From: Desulfovibrio sp. | GTDB taxonomy: Bacteria; Desulfobacterota; Desulfovibrionia; Desulfovibrionales; Desulfovibrionaceae | Reading direction: 5' to 3' | Length of the DNA stretch: 10,315 nucleotides | Assembly: GCA_031282465.1 (NCBI GenBank) | Contig: JAITDR010000007.1 | Coordinates: forward strand, 1-10,315 | Part shown: positions 1 through 5,543 of the stretch, one piece after another | Position numbering within the stretch: the stretch's first letter is position 1 | How the letters are laid out: each line of letters opens with the position of its first letter | Position numbers and translations under genes: made by a program | The notes under the pieces: generated by a model | Databases searched by the model: none | What the model saw: the letters and a program-made list of their open reading frames with translations, nothing else | Told to the model about the DNA's origin: nothing

Positions 1-119
1 GCTGACAACTTTACCACGGACGGTATGCTCCAGCGGGTGCCTCTACCAAAAGAAAAGAAGAAATGCTGAAGCTGCCAGCTAAAGCTGGGGGTTTTAACCC
101 TCCCAAAGTGGGACAATAA
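1..119 (+). other. 3' remnant of a gene with abutting hairpins, possibly an IS200/IS605-type end
   Basis: The window opens inside open reading sequence. Frame 1 gives 22 residues ending in a Lys-rich tail with a stop at 67-69. Frame 3 has a stop at 3-5 and is then open to a TAA at 117-119. Two hairpins abut: CCAGCT/AGCTGG at 75-80 and 83-88, then GGGTT/AACCC at 89-93 and 96-100. A GC hairpin whose complement reads CCCCCAGCTTTAGCTGG, placed just after a transposase stop, resembles the subterminal hairpins of IS200/IS605 elements. No transposase motif (HUH or RuvC) is visible in the short stretch available, so this may equally be the end of an ordinary gene followed by a terminator-like structure. 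An inverted repeat TTCCGC/GCGGAA (129-134, 142-147) follows. Nothing else is recognised up to 255. Confidence 0.3.
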
Positions 120-255
120 GGATCGGCATTCCGCGATTCCGGCGGAACGCAAATACCAACAGAAAAGCGCCGGCAAACGCAACGGTGTTGTCGGCATGGC
201 GGGGAATGTGTTTCGGCGGGCTACAGGGATTTGTATTTACAAGGAATATCCTGGT

Positions 256-432
256 CTATAAAAATGCTTTGTACGGCACCTTGAACTCTTCTGCAATGCG
301 TTTTGCCATTTCAATACCGATTTTACGCTTGTTGTTTTCCATCTCGGAAACATGGTGTTGGCTGATTCCAAGCCGCTCGGCAAATTCTTTCTGGGTAAGA
401 CCTACTTTACCGCGCAGTCCATGTAACATCAT
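256..432 (-). CDS. Small XRE-family helix-turn-helix protein
   Basis: This is a 58-residue protein that is essentially a single Cro/C1-type DNA-binding domain. It contains the typical GLTQKEFAERLGIS turn, then the recognition-helix stretch SQHHVSEMENNKRKIG and the closing helix around MAKRIAEEFKVPYKAFL. Such one-domain proteins act as dimeric repressors or as antitoxins. The ATG at 432 is the first in-frame ATG. However, the codons before it (reading EAFPDATPG) also look like the usual N-terminal lead of this family, so the true start may lie upstream at a non-ATG codon. A GGGGAGG sits 6 bases before an in-frame CTG at 487-489. No toxin-sized partner gene fits on either side, which argues against a complete HigBA- or RelBE-type pair. 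The domain call is secure; the target and the start are not. Confidence 0.72.
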   Translation of the reverse strand: MMLHGLRGKVGLTQKEFAERLGISQHHVSEMENNKRKIGIEMAKRIAEEFKVPYKAFL

Positions 433-531
433 TCCCGGCGTTGCGTCAGGAAAAGCTTCATCTGAAGTGAAGATGTTTATGGGGAGCAGGCTGGGCCTCC
501 CCGGCGATAGAGGTATATTCGTCAACAGTTC

Positions 532-590
532 GCCCCGACAGGAGTAAGTCCTGCCGGGGCCTCTCGGCGCTTCCATGTGGCGGGCGCCGA
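532..590 (-). terminator. Two tandem hairpins downstream of the mucR-family gene
   Basis: Stem 1 is GCCCCG-A-CAGGA (532-543) with TCCTG-C-CGGGGC (549-560), 11 pairs around one A/C mismatch and a 5-base loop. Stem 2 is TCGGCGC (564-570) with GCGCCGA (584-590). They lie between the mucR-family stop and the small HTH gene. No U-tract follows on either strand, so they may be Rho-assisted or mRNA-end-protecting structures, not simple intrinsic terminators. Confidence 0.4.
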
Positions 591-611
591 TGTGTTGCGC
601 GGGTGGAGCGG

Positions 612-1019
612 TTATGCTTCGGCTTTTTTGCCGGCTCTGCCGCGCCGTTCCCAGAGTTTCATTTCTTTCATTTTGTTGCGCCGGTCGCGCTGGAGAGCCT
701 TTGCGGCCAGAGCGGCGCCTTTTTTGAGACCCCATTTTTCCCTGTAGCTTTTTGCGTCCAGACCGTGCAGGGCCAGATGTTTAGCCGAAAGGATTTTGAA
801 GGTTTTGCCGCACTCCAGACATATGACGCTGCGTTCCTTGATGCTTTTTTTCGCATCAGGTACGCCTTCCTGCACGGCTTCAGGCGCGCTGCCGCTTGCC
901 AGACCTTTGAGGTCGGCGGCAAGTTTCTTTACCATTGACGTAATTTCGTCTTCCGTCATCGTCCTGACAGCGGCCTGAGCCTTAACGATATCCAACGCTT
1001 CCTTCAGAAAATCGCTCAT
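612..1019 (-). CDS. MucR/Ros family zinc-finger transcriptional regulator
   Basis: This 135-residue protein is a full-length member of the MucR/Ros family, which are small C2H2 zinc-finger proteins that bind AT-rich promoter DNA, oligomerise through the N-terminus and usually repress transcription. The N-terminal 1-40 is helical and suited to oligomerisation. Residues 41-62 are a Gly/Ala/Ser linker. The zinc finger has Cys67, Cys70, His81 and His85, followed by the family signature HGLDAKSYREKWGL. The Cys-to-His spacing is ten residues, one more than the spacing usually quoted for Ros, so the ligand assignment is by position only. The C-terminal tail (106-135) is strongly basic (QRDRRNKMKEMKLWERRGR). 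A ribosome site CGGAG lies five to six bases before the ATG. The gene stands alone, and its upstream region carries repeats that could be autoregulatory sites. In alphaproteobacteria the family controls envelope, motility and polysaccharide genes; here the targets are unknown. Confidence 0.9.
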   Translation of the reverse strand: MSDFLKEALDIVKAQAAVRTMTEDEITSMVKKLAADLKGLASGSAPEAVQEGVPDAKKSIKERSVICLECGKTFKILSAKHLALHGLDAKSYREKWGLKKGAALAAKALQRDRRNKMKEMKLWERRGRAGKKAEA

Positions 1020-1412
1020 GTACGCTCCGTTTACAGTTTAATTTTTCGTGGACGCCGCCTTCAGCTTTTCAGCAAACACGCTGCTTGCCGTAAAGAAATG
1101 CAGGTGGAGCGTCGATGTGATGCGCAACTGTAAAGAAATTTTTTTGCGTTGTGAAGAAGTTTTTTCGGTTTTGGCGATTTTTTTGCGGAACAGCCTGCCC
1201 GCCGAACTCTCCGAAGCCGCCCCGCGCGTGCTGAAATCCACGCTTACCTTGGCCCGGAAGCATACGACAGGATACAGGAATGCACGGCGAACGCCGCTGT
1301 CGCATTCTCCGCTTTCCATAACCCGGTGTACATGGGGATATCTGTAAAAGCCCGGAAAGCCACGCCGGCACGCTTCATGGAACGCAACTGCGCCGAAGCG
1401 TCGCGACGGGCG
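1020..1412. other. Gene-free upstream region of the mucR-family gene
   Basis: These 393 bases lie between two minus-strand genes. I see no convincing gene: both strands have open stretches of about 100 codons, but without a plausible start signal or recognisable domain. The half nearest the mucR-family gene (about 1025-1190) is unusually AT-rich, with several T-runs on the plus strand (for example 1139-1146 and 1160-1166), while the distal half is ordinary GC-rich sequence. The AT-tracts are the kind of DNA MucR proteins bind. Confidence 0.55.
1030..1139 (-). promoter_or_regulatory. Repeat cluster upstream of the mucR-family gene, possible autoregulatory sites
   Basis: A perfect 9-base inverted pair, TTTACAGTT (1030-1038) and AACTGTAAA (1126-1134), brackets the presumed promoter. 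A 10-base direct repeat, GTAAAGAAAT, occurs at 1090-1099 and 1130-1139, exactly 40 bases apart or about four helical turns. The two motifs share GTAAA. Repeated AT-rich sites with T-A steps close to its own gene fit known MucR autoregulation, but the assignment is inference. I could not identify a clear -35/-10 pair. Confidence 0.4.
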
Positions 1413-2024
1413 TTACAACTTTCCTTTCTCTAAGGAAGAGATACGCGCCGGGTCGACGGAAAACAGCGATCCGTCGTCCACAACGGTTACGGATACCTCG
1501 GCTGTGCCCCCGACAAAGCCGTTGGTGACGGGCAGCCTGACGACGACGACGACTCTCCCGCCGTCCGAAGCGGCCGACGGTTCAAATCTGTAGGCATATC
1601 CCCCGTTTTCGAACTTCACGTACATGTCGCCGCGCCCCGGAGACGTGAAGACGGCCTCACTGCCGTCCGACGGTACGCCCGCAACGCTGATGCCCGCCGG
1701 CAGCCGCAGTTCCTGCCGGTCGGACGACGCCGAAAGCGGTTTGCCTTCCGCTTTCATCCGTTGCGTGCCCCTGCCCGCCGGACCGGACGCGTACACCACG
1801 GCTCCGCCCAACCCCGTAATGGTGAACGGGCTCATATCGAGCGGCACCCTGTCACATTTCGGCAGGGAAACATCAGCCCGCGCGGACTCAAAACCGGGTT
1901 GCCCACGCCTCTCCGGCGAGGACTCGCCCGATGCTTTCGCGCCCCGTGCGGGTCCAATCGGCTTGGCGGTCCGACCGTTGGGGCGAAGTGTTGCCGCATT
2001 GCTTGCGCTGTTTGCCTGTGCCAT
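1413..2024 (-). CDS. Hypothetical protein, disordered N-terminus with a beta-rich C-terminal half
   Basis: I do not recognise this 203-residue protein. The ATG at 2024 is supported by a GGGGGA ribosome site about six bases upstream. Residues 1-50 are polar and low in complexity (Ala, Ser, Gly, Arg, Pro) and probably disordered. From about residue 62 on, alternating hydrophobic stretches such as RVVVVVRLPVTNGFVGG and TAEVSVTVVDDGSLF suggest a beta-sandwich. There is a single cysteine (residue 57), no signal peptide, no lipobox and no membrane segment, so it is probably cytoplasmic unless exported by a dedicated route. It lies about 320 bases downstream of a near-consensus minus-strand promoter at 2351-2379 and may be the gene that promoter serves. 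A short TTCCTT/AAGGAA hairpin overlaps its 3' end. The reading frame is believable; the function is unknown. Confidence 0.6.
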   Translation of the reverse strand: MAQANSASNAATLRPNGRTAKPIGPARGAKASGESSPERRGQPGFESARADVSLPKCDRVPLDMSPFTITGLGGAVVYASGPAGRGTQRMKAEGKPLSASSDRQELRLPAGISVAGVPSDGSEAVFTSPGRGDMYVKFENGGYAYRFEPSAASDGGRVVVVVRLPVTNGFVGGTAEVSVTVVDDGSLFSVDPARISSLEKGKL

Positions 2025-2140
2025 GAGAATCCCCCAATATTTCAGGATGGTTTGTTAAATCGGCAGGTGCCGTACATGGGGGCGCAGCAGCGCTGCCGAG
2101 CGCCCGCAATGCGGCCCGCTGTGTCTGGTCGAATCGGGAG

Positions 2141-2344
2141 AAACGGGCACGGCCCGCCCTCCGTGAGGCATGTTCGGGGAATAGTTGTCGATAAAGCTAT
2201 TCGCGAAAACTCGGATTCAAGCCTGACCGCATGCGGTCGTCATGCATGCTTCACCGGGGCCCACCGCCCCGGATTTCCCCCATACGGGCCTTGCGGCCCG
2301 CCGCCCGCTTGCGGCTCCGCGCACCGGGCGCGCCGTAATCGCGG
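2141..2344 (-). ncRNA. Hairpin-rich transcribed region, candidate structured RNA or long 5' leader
   Basis: Downstream of a near-consensus promoter lies a run of stable stems with no convincing gene. Reading the minus strand they are: CCG/CGG around 2305-2314; CGGGCC-GCAA-GGCCCG at 2285-2300, with a GNRA-type tetraloop; CCGGGG/CCCCGG at 2254-2272 with a 7-base loop; the 14-base palindrome GACCGCATGCGGTC at 2225-2238; GAATAG/CTATTC at 2179-2202 with a 12-base loop; and CGGGC-CGT-GCCCG at 2144-2156, followed by TTTCT, which is weakly terminator-like. It lacks the hallmarks of tRNA, tmRNA, RNase P RNA and SRP RNA that I could check by eye. It may be a free RNA of about 200 nucleotides or the leader of the 203-residue gene at 1413-2024. 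The boundaries are estimates. Confidence 0.35.
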
Positions 2345-2350
2345 GGCGGC

Positions 2351-2379
2351 ACACTAAAAGCGCCGGGAAACCGTGTCAA
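2351..2379 (-). promoter_or_regulatory. Near-consensus sigma-70 promoter
   Basis: Read on the minus strand, a perfect -35 TTGACA (2374-2379) is separated by exactly 17 bases from TAGTGT (2351-2356) as -10. The predicted start of transcription is about 2344. An A-tract (2381-2387 on the complement) immediately upstream could act as an UP element. The promoter lies just beyond the end of the lipoprotein gene and reads towards the hairpin-rich region and the gene at 1413-2024. Confidence 0.65.
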
Positions 2380-2413
2380 GTTTTTTTGAGGAAGGCGGCA
2401 AGGCCGGGAGAAG

Positions 2414-2427
2414 CCCGCTTTTGCGGG
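2414..2427 (-). terminator. Hairpin after the lipoprotein gene
   Basis: Stem CCCGC (2423-2427 on the complement) and GCGGG (2414-2418) with an AAAA loop starts six bases after the lipoprotein stop. It is followed on the minus strand by CTTCTCCC, a poor U-tract, so termination may be partial. Its position between a stop codon and the next promoter supports a terminator role. Confidence 0.45.
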
Positions 2428-2433
2428 TAAGCG

Positions 2434-3108
2434 TCAGCGGTTGCCCCGCTGCCGCTCTTCACGGTCCTGCCGTTCGGATTGCCCGCGCTGTTGCCGCTCT
2501 TGCCGGCTCGGCCGCTCGTATTGCCTGCTCTGCCGCTGTTCCCGGTACTGTCGTTCTTGTTGTCCGCTCCGGCTTTCTTCCCGGCTCTGCCGTTCGGCGT
2601 TTCCGCGCTGCCGTCGTTCTTCGGCGGCTTGGCCGCGCCTGTCGCCGTCGCGGCCTTCTCCGCCCCGTACCCGCGTTTCATGCGTCGGTCGGTCCTGTCC
2701 GGGCTTTTCCTTCCGGTCGGGTTCATCGCGAAAGACCGGCCGGTCATGTCCGGACTTGTCGGGTTCGCGGCGCTCATGCAGTTCGCGTTGCTTTTCCCGG
2801 CGCTGCCGCATTTCGTCGTTGATGCGCAAGTGTTCCCGGCGTTCCCATTCCCGGCGCTCGGCTTCAAGGCGCATCCGCTCGTTCTGTGAGCGCGCGGCGT
2901 GTTCGCGGTCCAGACGTTCCCGGCGCGCATGCTCGAACGTGTCTATCTGCTGCCGGTAATAGTGTCTGTCCGCCGTATCGTAATAGGAGTACGCGTCGTC
3001 GTCGTAGGGGGCTTCCGCGATGCAGCCGCCGAAAAAAAGACAGGCCGCGGCAAGGGCGATGCCCGCCCCGGCCCGCGCCCCCGTCAATGCGTTTTGTGTT
3101 GCCTGCAT
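2434..3108 (-). CDS. Putative lipoprotein with a highly charged Arg/Glu/Gln-rich tail
   Basis: This is a 224-residue protein. Residues 1-28 form a signal peptide with a hydrophobic core around GIALAAACLFF and a lipobox FGGC, making Cys29 the lipidation site. Residues 33-50 are Asp/Tyr-rich. From about 55 to 115 the sequence is dense in Arg, Glu and His with few hydrophobics, so it should form a long single helix or coiled coil. From about 150 to the end it consists of irregular repeats of Arg, Gln, Glu and Ser. Start choice: an in-frame ATG at 3123 directly abuts the upstream stop, but the ATG at 3108 has AAGGA seven bases before it and gives a standard signal peptide. The gene follows the membrane-protein gene with a 15-base gap, so the two are probably co-transcribed. 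It may bind polyanions (LPS, peptidoglycan or nucleic acid) at the envelope; that is inference. No family is recognised. Confidence 0.72.
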   Translation of the reverse strand: MQATQNALTGARAGAGIALAAACLFFGGCIAEAPYDDDAYSYYDTADRHYYRQQIDTFEHARRERLDREHAARSQNERMRLEAERREWERREHLRINDEMRQRREKQRELHERREPDKSGHDRPVFRDEPDRKEKPGQDRPTHETRVRGGEGRDGDRRGQAAEERRQRGNAERQSREESRSGQQERQYREQRQSRQYERPSRQERQQRGQSERQDREERQRGNR

Positions 3109-3123
3109 AGGACAATCCTTCAT

Positions 3124-3912
3124 TCAGCGCAGCGGCACCCGGTGCGTTTCCAGGGCCGCGCCCAGTTCCGTTACGGCTTCCTTTTTGTCCCGCTTGTCCA
3201 GGTTGCGCAGGTTCCAGCGCAGCGCCCGCGTCCCGGCTTCCGTGCTCAACAGGAAGGTAATCGCGTTCGTGTCTTCCAGACGCGCTTCCTGAACCTCCTC
3301 ATACGTTGCCGAAATAAGCGGCGCAAAAAAGGCCGGGCTGAAGACGAAACCGTCTTCATGCAGGCTCAGGGCCGGATGTTTGCCCGCCCGGAGCATGCAG
3401 TACATGCCGGTTGCGGTAAGCCCCGCGCTGATCAGCACGAAATCCGGGGAATGCAGCAGCGCGTAACAGGCGACGGTTGCCAGGACAAAGAGCAAGGTCA
3501 GCGTACGCGCCGTGGTCAGGTAGCCCGAACGGAAGACGAAAAAAGCCTGCGTGCGCGCAGCCGCCGGCGTCGCCGTCCTGTACCCCGCGTACAGCGTCTT
3601 GCCGTGGGAAAGGGCGCTGCCTATCAGGTAAGGCAGGCTGCAGGGCAGCATGAAAAAGGAGGCCACAACGGCCGGAATCATGCCGTAACGGCGCCCGGAG
3701 GCAATCAGGGCAAGAGCAAGGGCCTGCAGAAGCAGAAGGGCGAAAAAGATGGGACGCACGGCCGACACGGCCTGAATGAACTGTTCCGCCGTTGCCCTGT
3801 CGGGCTCGGGCAGGGCGGAGATATCCAGAGCGTTGATGCCGGAGAACACCAGCCAACCCATGGCCAGGTTGAAAAGCAGTCCGGCCCAGGCGGCCGGATG
3901 AAGATTGCGCAT
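3124..3912 (-). CDS. Multi-spanning membrane protein with a C-terminal soluble domain
   Basis: This 262-residue protein has hydrophobic segments at about residues 6-28, 50-70, 77-101 and a long one at 132-170 that probably crosses twice, so four to five spans. The last 80 or so residues are soluble and mixed alpha/beta, in the style of the PH-like domains that follow membrane segments in some bacterial envelope proteins (HEDGFVFSP, then EEVQEARLEDTNAITFLL, then a final amphipathic helix). That comparison is by pattern only. The open frame continues upstream to 4125, but that part runs through REP-like repeats and the promoter, so the ATG at 3912 is chosen. There is no room for a normal ribosome site: GAAGG ends one base before the ATG, and the -10 box ends six bases before it. 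The lipoprotein gene follows directly. Function unknown. Confidence 0.72.
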   Translation of the reverse strand: MRNLHPAAWAGLLFNLAMGWLVFSGINALDISALPEPDRATAEQFIQAVSAVRPIFFALLLLQALALALIASGRRYGMIPAVVASFFMLPCSLPYLIGSALSHGKTLYAGYRTATPAAARTQAFFVFRSGYLTTARTLTLLFVLATVACYALLHSPDFVLISAGLTATGMYCMLRAGKHPALSLHEDGFVFSPAFFAPLISATYEEVQEARLEDTNAITFLLSTEAGTRALRWNLRNLDKRDKKEAVTELGAALETHRVPLR

Positions 3913-3918
3913 ACCTTC

Positions 3919-3947
3919 AGTGTACACAGGCGGGCGCGGGCCGTCAA
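3919..3947 (-). promoter_or_regulatory. Promoter of the membrane protein-lipoprotein operon, possibly leaderless
   Basis: On the minus strand TTGACG (3942-3947) is followed after exactly 17 bases by TACACT (3919-3924). Transcription would be expected to start six to eight bases past the -10 box, which is at or next to the ATG at 3912. If this promoter is used, the mRNA would have essentially no 5' leader. Confidence 0.55.
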
Positions 3948-4053
3948 GGCGCCTTTTCCGGTCTGCCGGGAGCACGCGCGACGACTGAGGCGCACCGCTC
4001 GAAATCGACTGCCGGAGAGTGCGCCCCGACCAGTATCGGGTAACACCTGTTTT

Positions 4054-4112
4054 TATGCCTCCGGCGGCCGGGGCGCTGCCCCGGACCCTCGGCCTGAGCA
4101 GGCACAAGGCCG
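4054..4112 (+). repeat. REP-like repeat unit, copy 1
   Basis: It begins with the 20-base head tatgcctccggcggccgggg (4054-4073), shared exactly with copy 2. The head runs into a stem CCGGGGC/GCCCCGG with a 3-base loop (4068-4084), and a second stem CGGCCT/AGGCCG (4090-4095, 4107-4112) follows. GC-rich heads of this kind with GGGC-GCT-GCCC stems are, to my knowledge, dispersed through intergenic regions of many Desulfovibrio-like genomes. Confidence 0.6.
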
Positions 4113-4138
4113 AACATTGTAACATTGCAATTGATTTA

Positions 4139-4201
4139 TATGCCTCCGGCGGCCGGGGGAAATGATTTCCCCAGTCGGCCCTGCGCCGGCTCAGGCCGAC
4201 T
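4139..4201 (+). repeat. REP-like repeat unit, copy 2
   Basis: It has the same 20-base head as copy 1 (4139-4158). The first stem is here replaced by GGGGAAAT/ATTTCCCC with a one-base centre (4156-4172), and the second stem is AGTCGGCC/GGCCGACT (4173-4180, 4194-4201), perfect over eight pairs. GCTCAGGCCG (4189-4198) is the exact complement of CGGCCTGAGC in copy 1 (4090-4099), so the second modules are related in inverted sense. The unit lies just past the end of the regulator gene and could help end or protect its mRNA. Confidence 0.6.
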
Positions 4202-4264
4202 CCCTCATTGGGGCTGATGCGTAAATTTATACGTTACCCGGTACCGGCCTCCCGCGGGCCGCGC

Positions 4265-5428
4265 TCAGGCGGGCGCGGCGATCACCTTTCCGGTGACGGA
4301 ACTGTCGTATCCGGGGAGCGCGGCCAGTTCCCGGCGCAATCTGCCCGAATGCAGAAGGTCGAGCAGCGCCGCCGCAACCGGGTGCTGCTCCAAATCAACA
4401 GGGATAATCACATCGCAACGGGTAACGGCCAGCGGTATGAAGTCCAGGCCGAAAGCGTCCGCCGCCGCGCGCGGGCCGAGCGCCGCGTCGGCCGCGCCGC
4501 AGACCACGCGGCAGGCGCCTTCGCCGTGCGAGCCGACGGCGCGGGCATACCCCTCGACCATGGACGCCGGAACGCCGCACGCGGCCAGATGCCCGTCCAG
4601 CAGGCGGCGCAGGGCCGCTCCCGGCTCCCTGTTGACGAAACGGACGCCGGGCCGGGCAAGATCTTCAGGAGAACGCAGCCGCAAAGGGTTGCCTTTCGCC
4701 GTCATCAGCCCTTCTTCCAGACCGGCGAAGGCCGTGACCCGGCAGGGCAGGGCGGTTCCGTCCGTCGCCGCGCGCAACGCTTCCACATTGGCCTCGACCT
4801 CGCCGTCGTTGTGAAAATGGCTGGACGCCGCGTGAATGTACCCCCCGGCCAACAGGTCCAGCGCGCGTCCGCTGGAGGCAAAAACACAGCGAATCCGCGC
4901 CGTCGGCAAGACACGGCGCAGGTGGTCGTCCAACAAATCCAGGGCCGGGTCGCAACCCGCCAGCAGCAGGCTTTCTTCCCGAGCCTGCGGCGGAGCCTGC
5001 AGGCGGACGCGGCCCGGCCCGGACAACAGGCCGTCCGCGGCCCGCAGAGTGAAGGGCATGGAAGCATGCAGGGGCAACCCCACCAGCCTGTCCCGCACCC
5101 GGCCCACGGCAAGGCGGGTATCCGCCGGCAATCCCTCGTCCGGCAGGCTCAGTTCCTGCTCGATTTCTTCCCAAAGCATGAACAGGTCTTCAACGGCGCA
5201 GTCGAAAACCTTGGCCAGACGCAGAGCCAGAAGCGTATTGGGCAGGTATCTGCCCTTTTCCAGATCGACGACGGCCTGCCGTTTTATGTGGACCTTGCGC
5301 GCAAGTTCCTCCTGCGACCAGCCGCGGCGCAGACGGTAGACCTTCAGGTTGCAGCGGATTTCAGGCGGTTCGGGCACGGCGGACTCCCGGCGGGATGCTT
5401 TTTCGACAAGAAGCGCGGAGGAAATCAT
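4265..5428 (-). CDS. XRE-HTH regulator with PBP-like ligand domain, probable molybdate/tungstate-responsive regulator of modABC
   Basis: This 387-residue protein has an XRE helix-turn-helix at about 27-83 (LRRGWSQEELARKVHIKRQA, then DLEKGRYLPNTLLALRLAK, ending CAVEDLF). A linker leads to a type-2 periplasmic-binding-like domain from about 150 to 370. The second part has the marks of the PBP_like family found alone, with HTH domains, or fused to MoeA: GCDPALDLL, SSGRALDLLAGGYIHAASSH, NREPGAALRRLLDGHL, and GAADAALGPRAAADAFGLDFIPL. It is transcribed divergently from modA with palindromes between them. The natural reading is a one-component sensor that binds an oxyanion or a molybdenum-cofactor species and controls molybdate uptake. 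It is not ModE: there is no winged helix and no TOBE/Mop domain. The ATG at 5428 is preferred over an in-frame TTG at 5485 because the latter lies inside the operator-like palindrome. Ligand and sign of regulation are inferred. Confidence 0.85.
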   Translation of the reverse strand: MISSALLVEKASRRESAVPEPPEIRCNLKVYRLRRGWSQEELARKVHIKRQAVVDLEKGRYLPNTLLALRLAKVFDCAVEDLFMLWEEIEQELSLPDEGLPADTRLAVGRVRDRLVGLPLHASMPFTLRAADGLLSGPGRVRLQAPPQAREESLLLAGCDPALDLLDDHLRRVLPTARIRCVFASSGRALDLLAGGYIHAASSHFHNDGEVEANVEALRAATDGTALPCRVTAFAGLEEGLMTAKGNPLRLRSPEDLARPGVRFVNREPGAALRRLLDGHLAACGVPASMVEGYARAVGSHGEGACRVVCGAADAALGPRAAADAFGLDFIPLAVTRCDVIIPVDLEQHPVAAALLDLLHSGRLRRELAALPGYDSSVTGKVIAAPA

Positions 5429-5483
5429 TGCTTCCCGCGCAGTTCGTTGTTGACTTCTTGTAACGCCGGGAGTAGCAAAACAC

Positions 5484-5522
5484 AATGACGTTTTTAAACG
5501 CCATTATGTCATGTTCACATAA
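5484..5522. promoter_or_regulatory. Overlapping palindromes between the HTH-PBP regulator and modA, probable operator
   Basis: AATGACGTTT and AAACGCCATT face each other around a TT centre (5484-5505), matching at 9 of 10 positions. Sharing its last two bases is TTATGT-N7-ACATAA (5504-5522). The pair sits between two divergent genes, 21 bases before the modA start codon, over the place where either promoter must be. I could not fix convincing -35/-10 boxes. Binding by the divergent regulator is inferred from position and symmetry. Confidence 0.6.
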
Positions 5523-5543
5523 CACTATCTGAAGGAGAATACC

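Larger units (their letters stand above)
3948..4264. other. Gene-free region holding two REP-like repeats
   Basis: About 320 bases between the promoter at 3919-3947 and the end of the HTH-PBP regulator gene carry no believable gene. The only organised content is the pair of GC-rich repeat units at 4054-4112 and 4139-4201, separated by an AT-rich patch with a short direct repeat AACATTG (starting at 4113 and 4121). No clear intrinsic terminator for the regulator gene is visible apart from the hairpins of the repeat unit itself. Confidence 0.5.

Noticed and set aside
436..735. N-terminal extension of the small XRE protein back to an in-frame ATG at 735
   Set aside because: It overlaps the 3' end of the mucR-family gene, runs through both hairpins and shows no domain. 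The HTH alone accounts for the family length.
2120..2150. T-loop-like TTCGACC on the minus strand, possible tRNA
   Set aside because: The flanking bases do not form a T-stem, and no acceptor stem or anticodon arm is present.
2434..2960. Arg/Gln-rich tract read as tandem DNA repeats or a CRISPR-like array
   Set aside because: There is no regular unit length or constant repeat; the periodicity is amino-acid bias in one reading frame.
2899..4122. Plus-strand open frame of 407 codons opposite the membrane-protein gene
   Set aside because: It has low-complexity basic sequence, no start signal, and spans the repeats and the promoter. The minus strand encodes coherent membrane segments.
3913..4125. 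N-terminal extension of the membrane protein to an upstream ATG at 4125
   Set aside because: It would translate the REP-like repeat and the promoter and add 71 residues without membrane or domain character.
4208..5488. Long plus-strand open frame of 426 codons opposite the HTH-PBP regulator
   Set aside because: Composition is Arg/Gln-rich with no domain, whereas the opposite strand encodes clear HTH and PBP-like motifs. It is a GC-driven antisense shadow.
5491..5543. Molybdenum-cofactor riboswitch upstream of modA
   Set aside because: There is no room: the leader between the operator and the GTG is too short for the known Moco motif.
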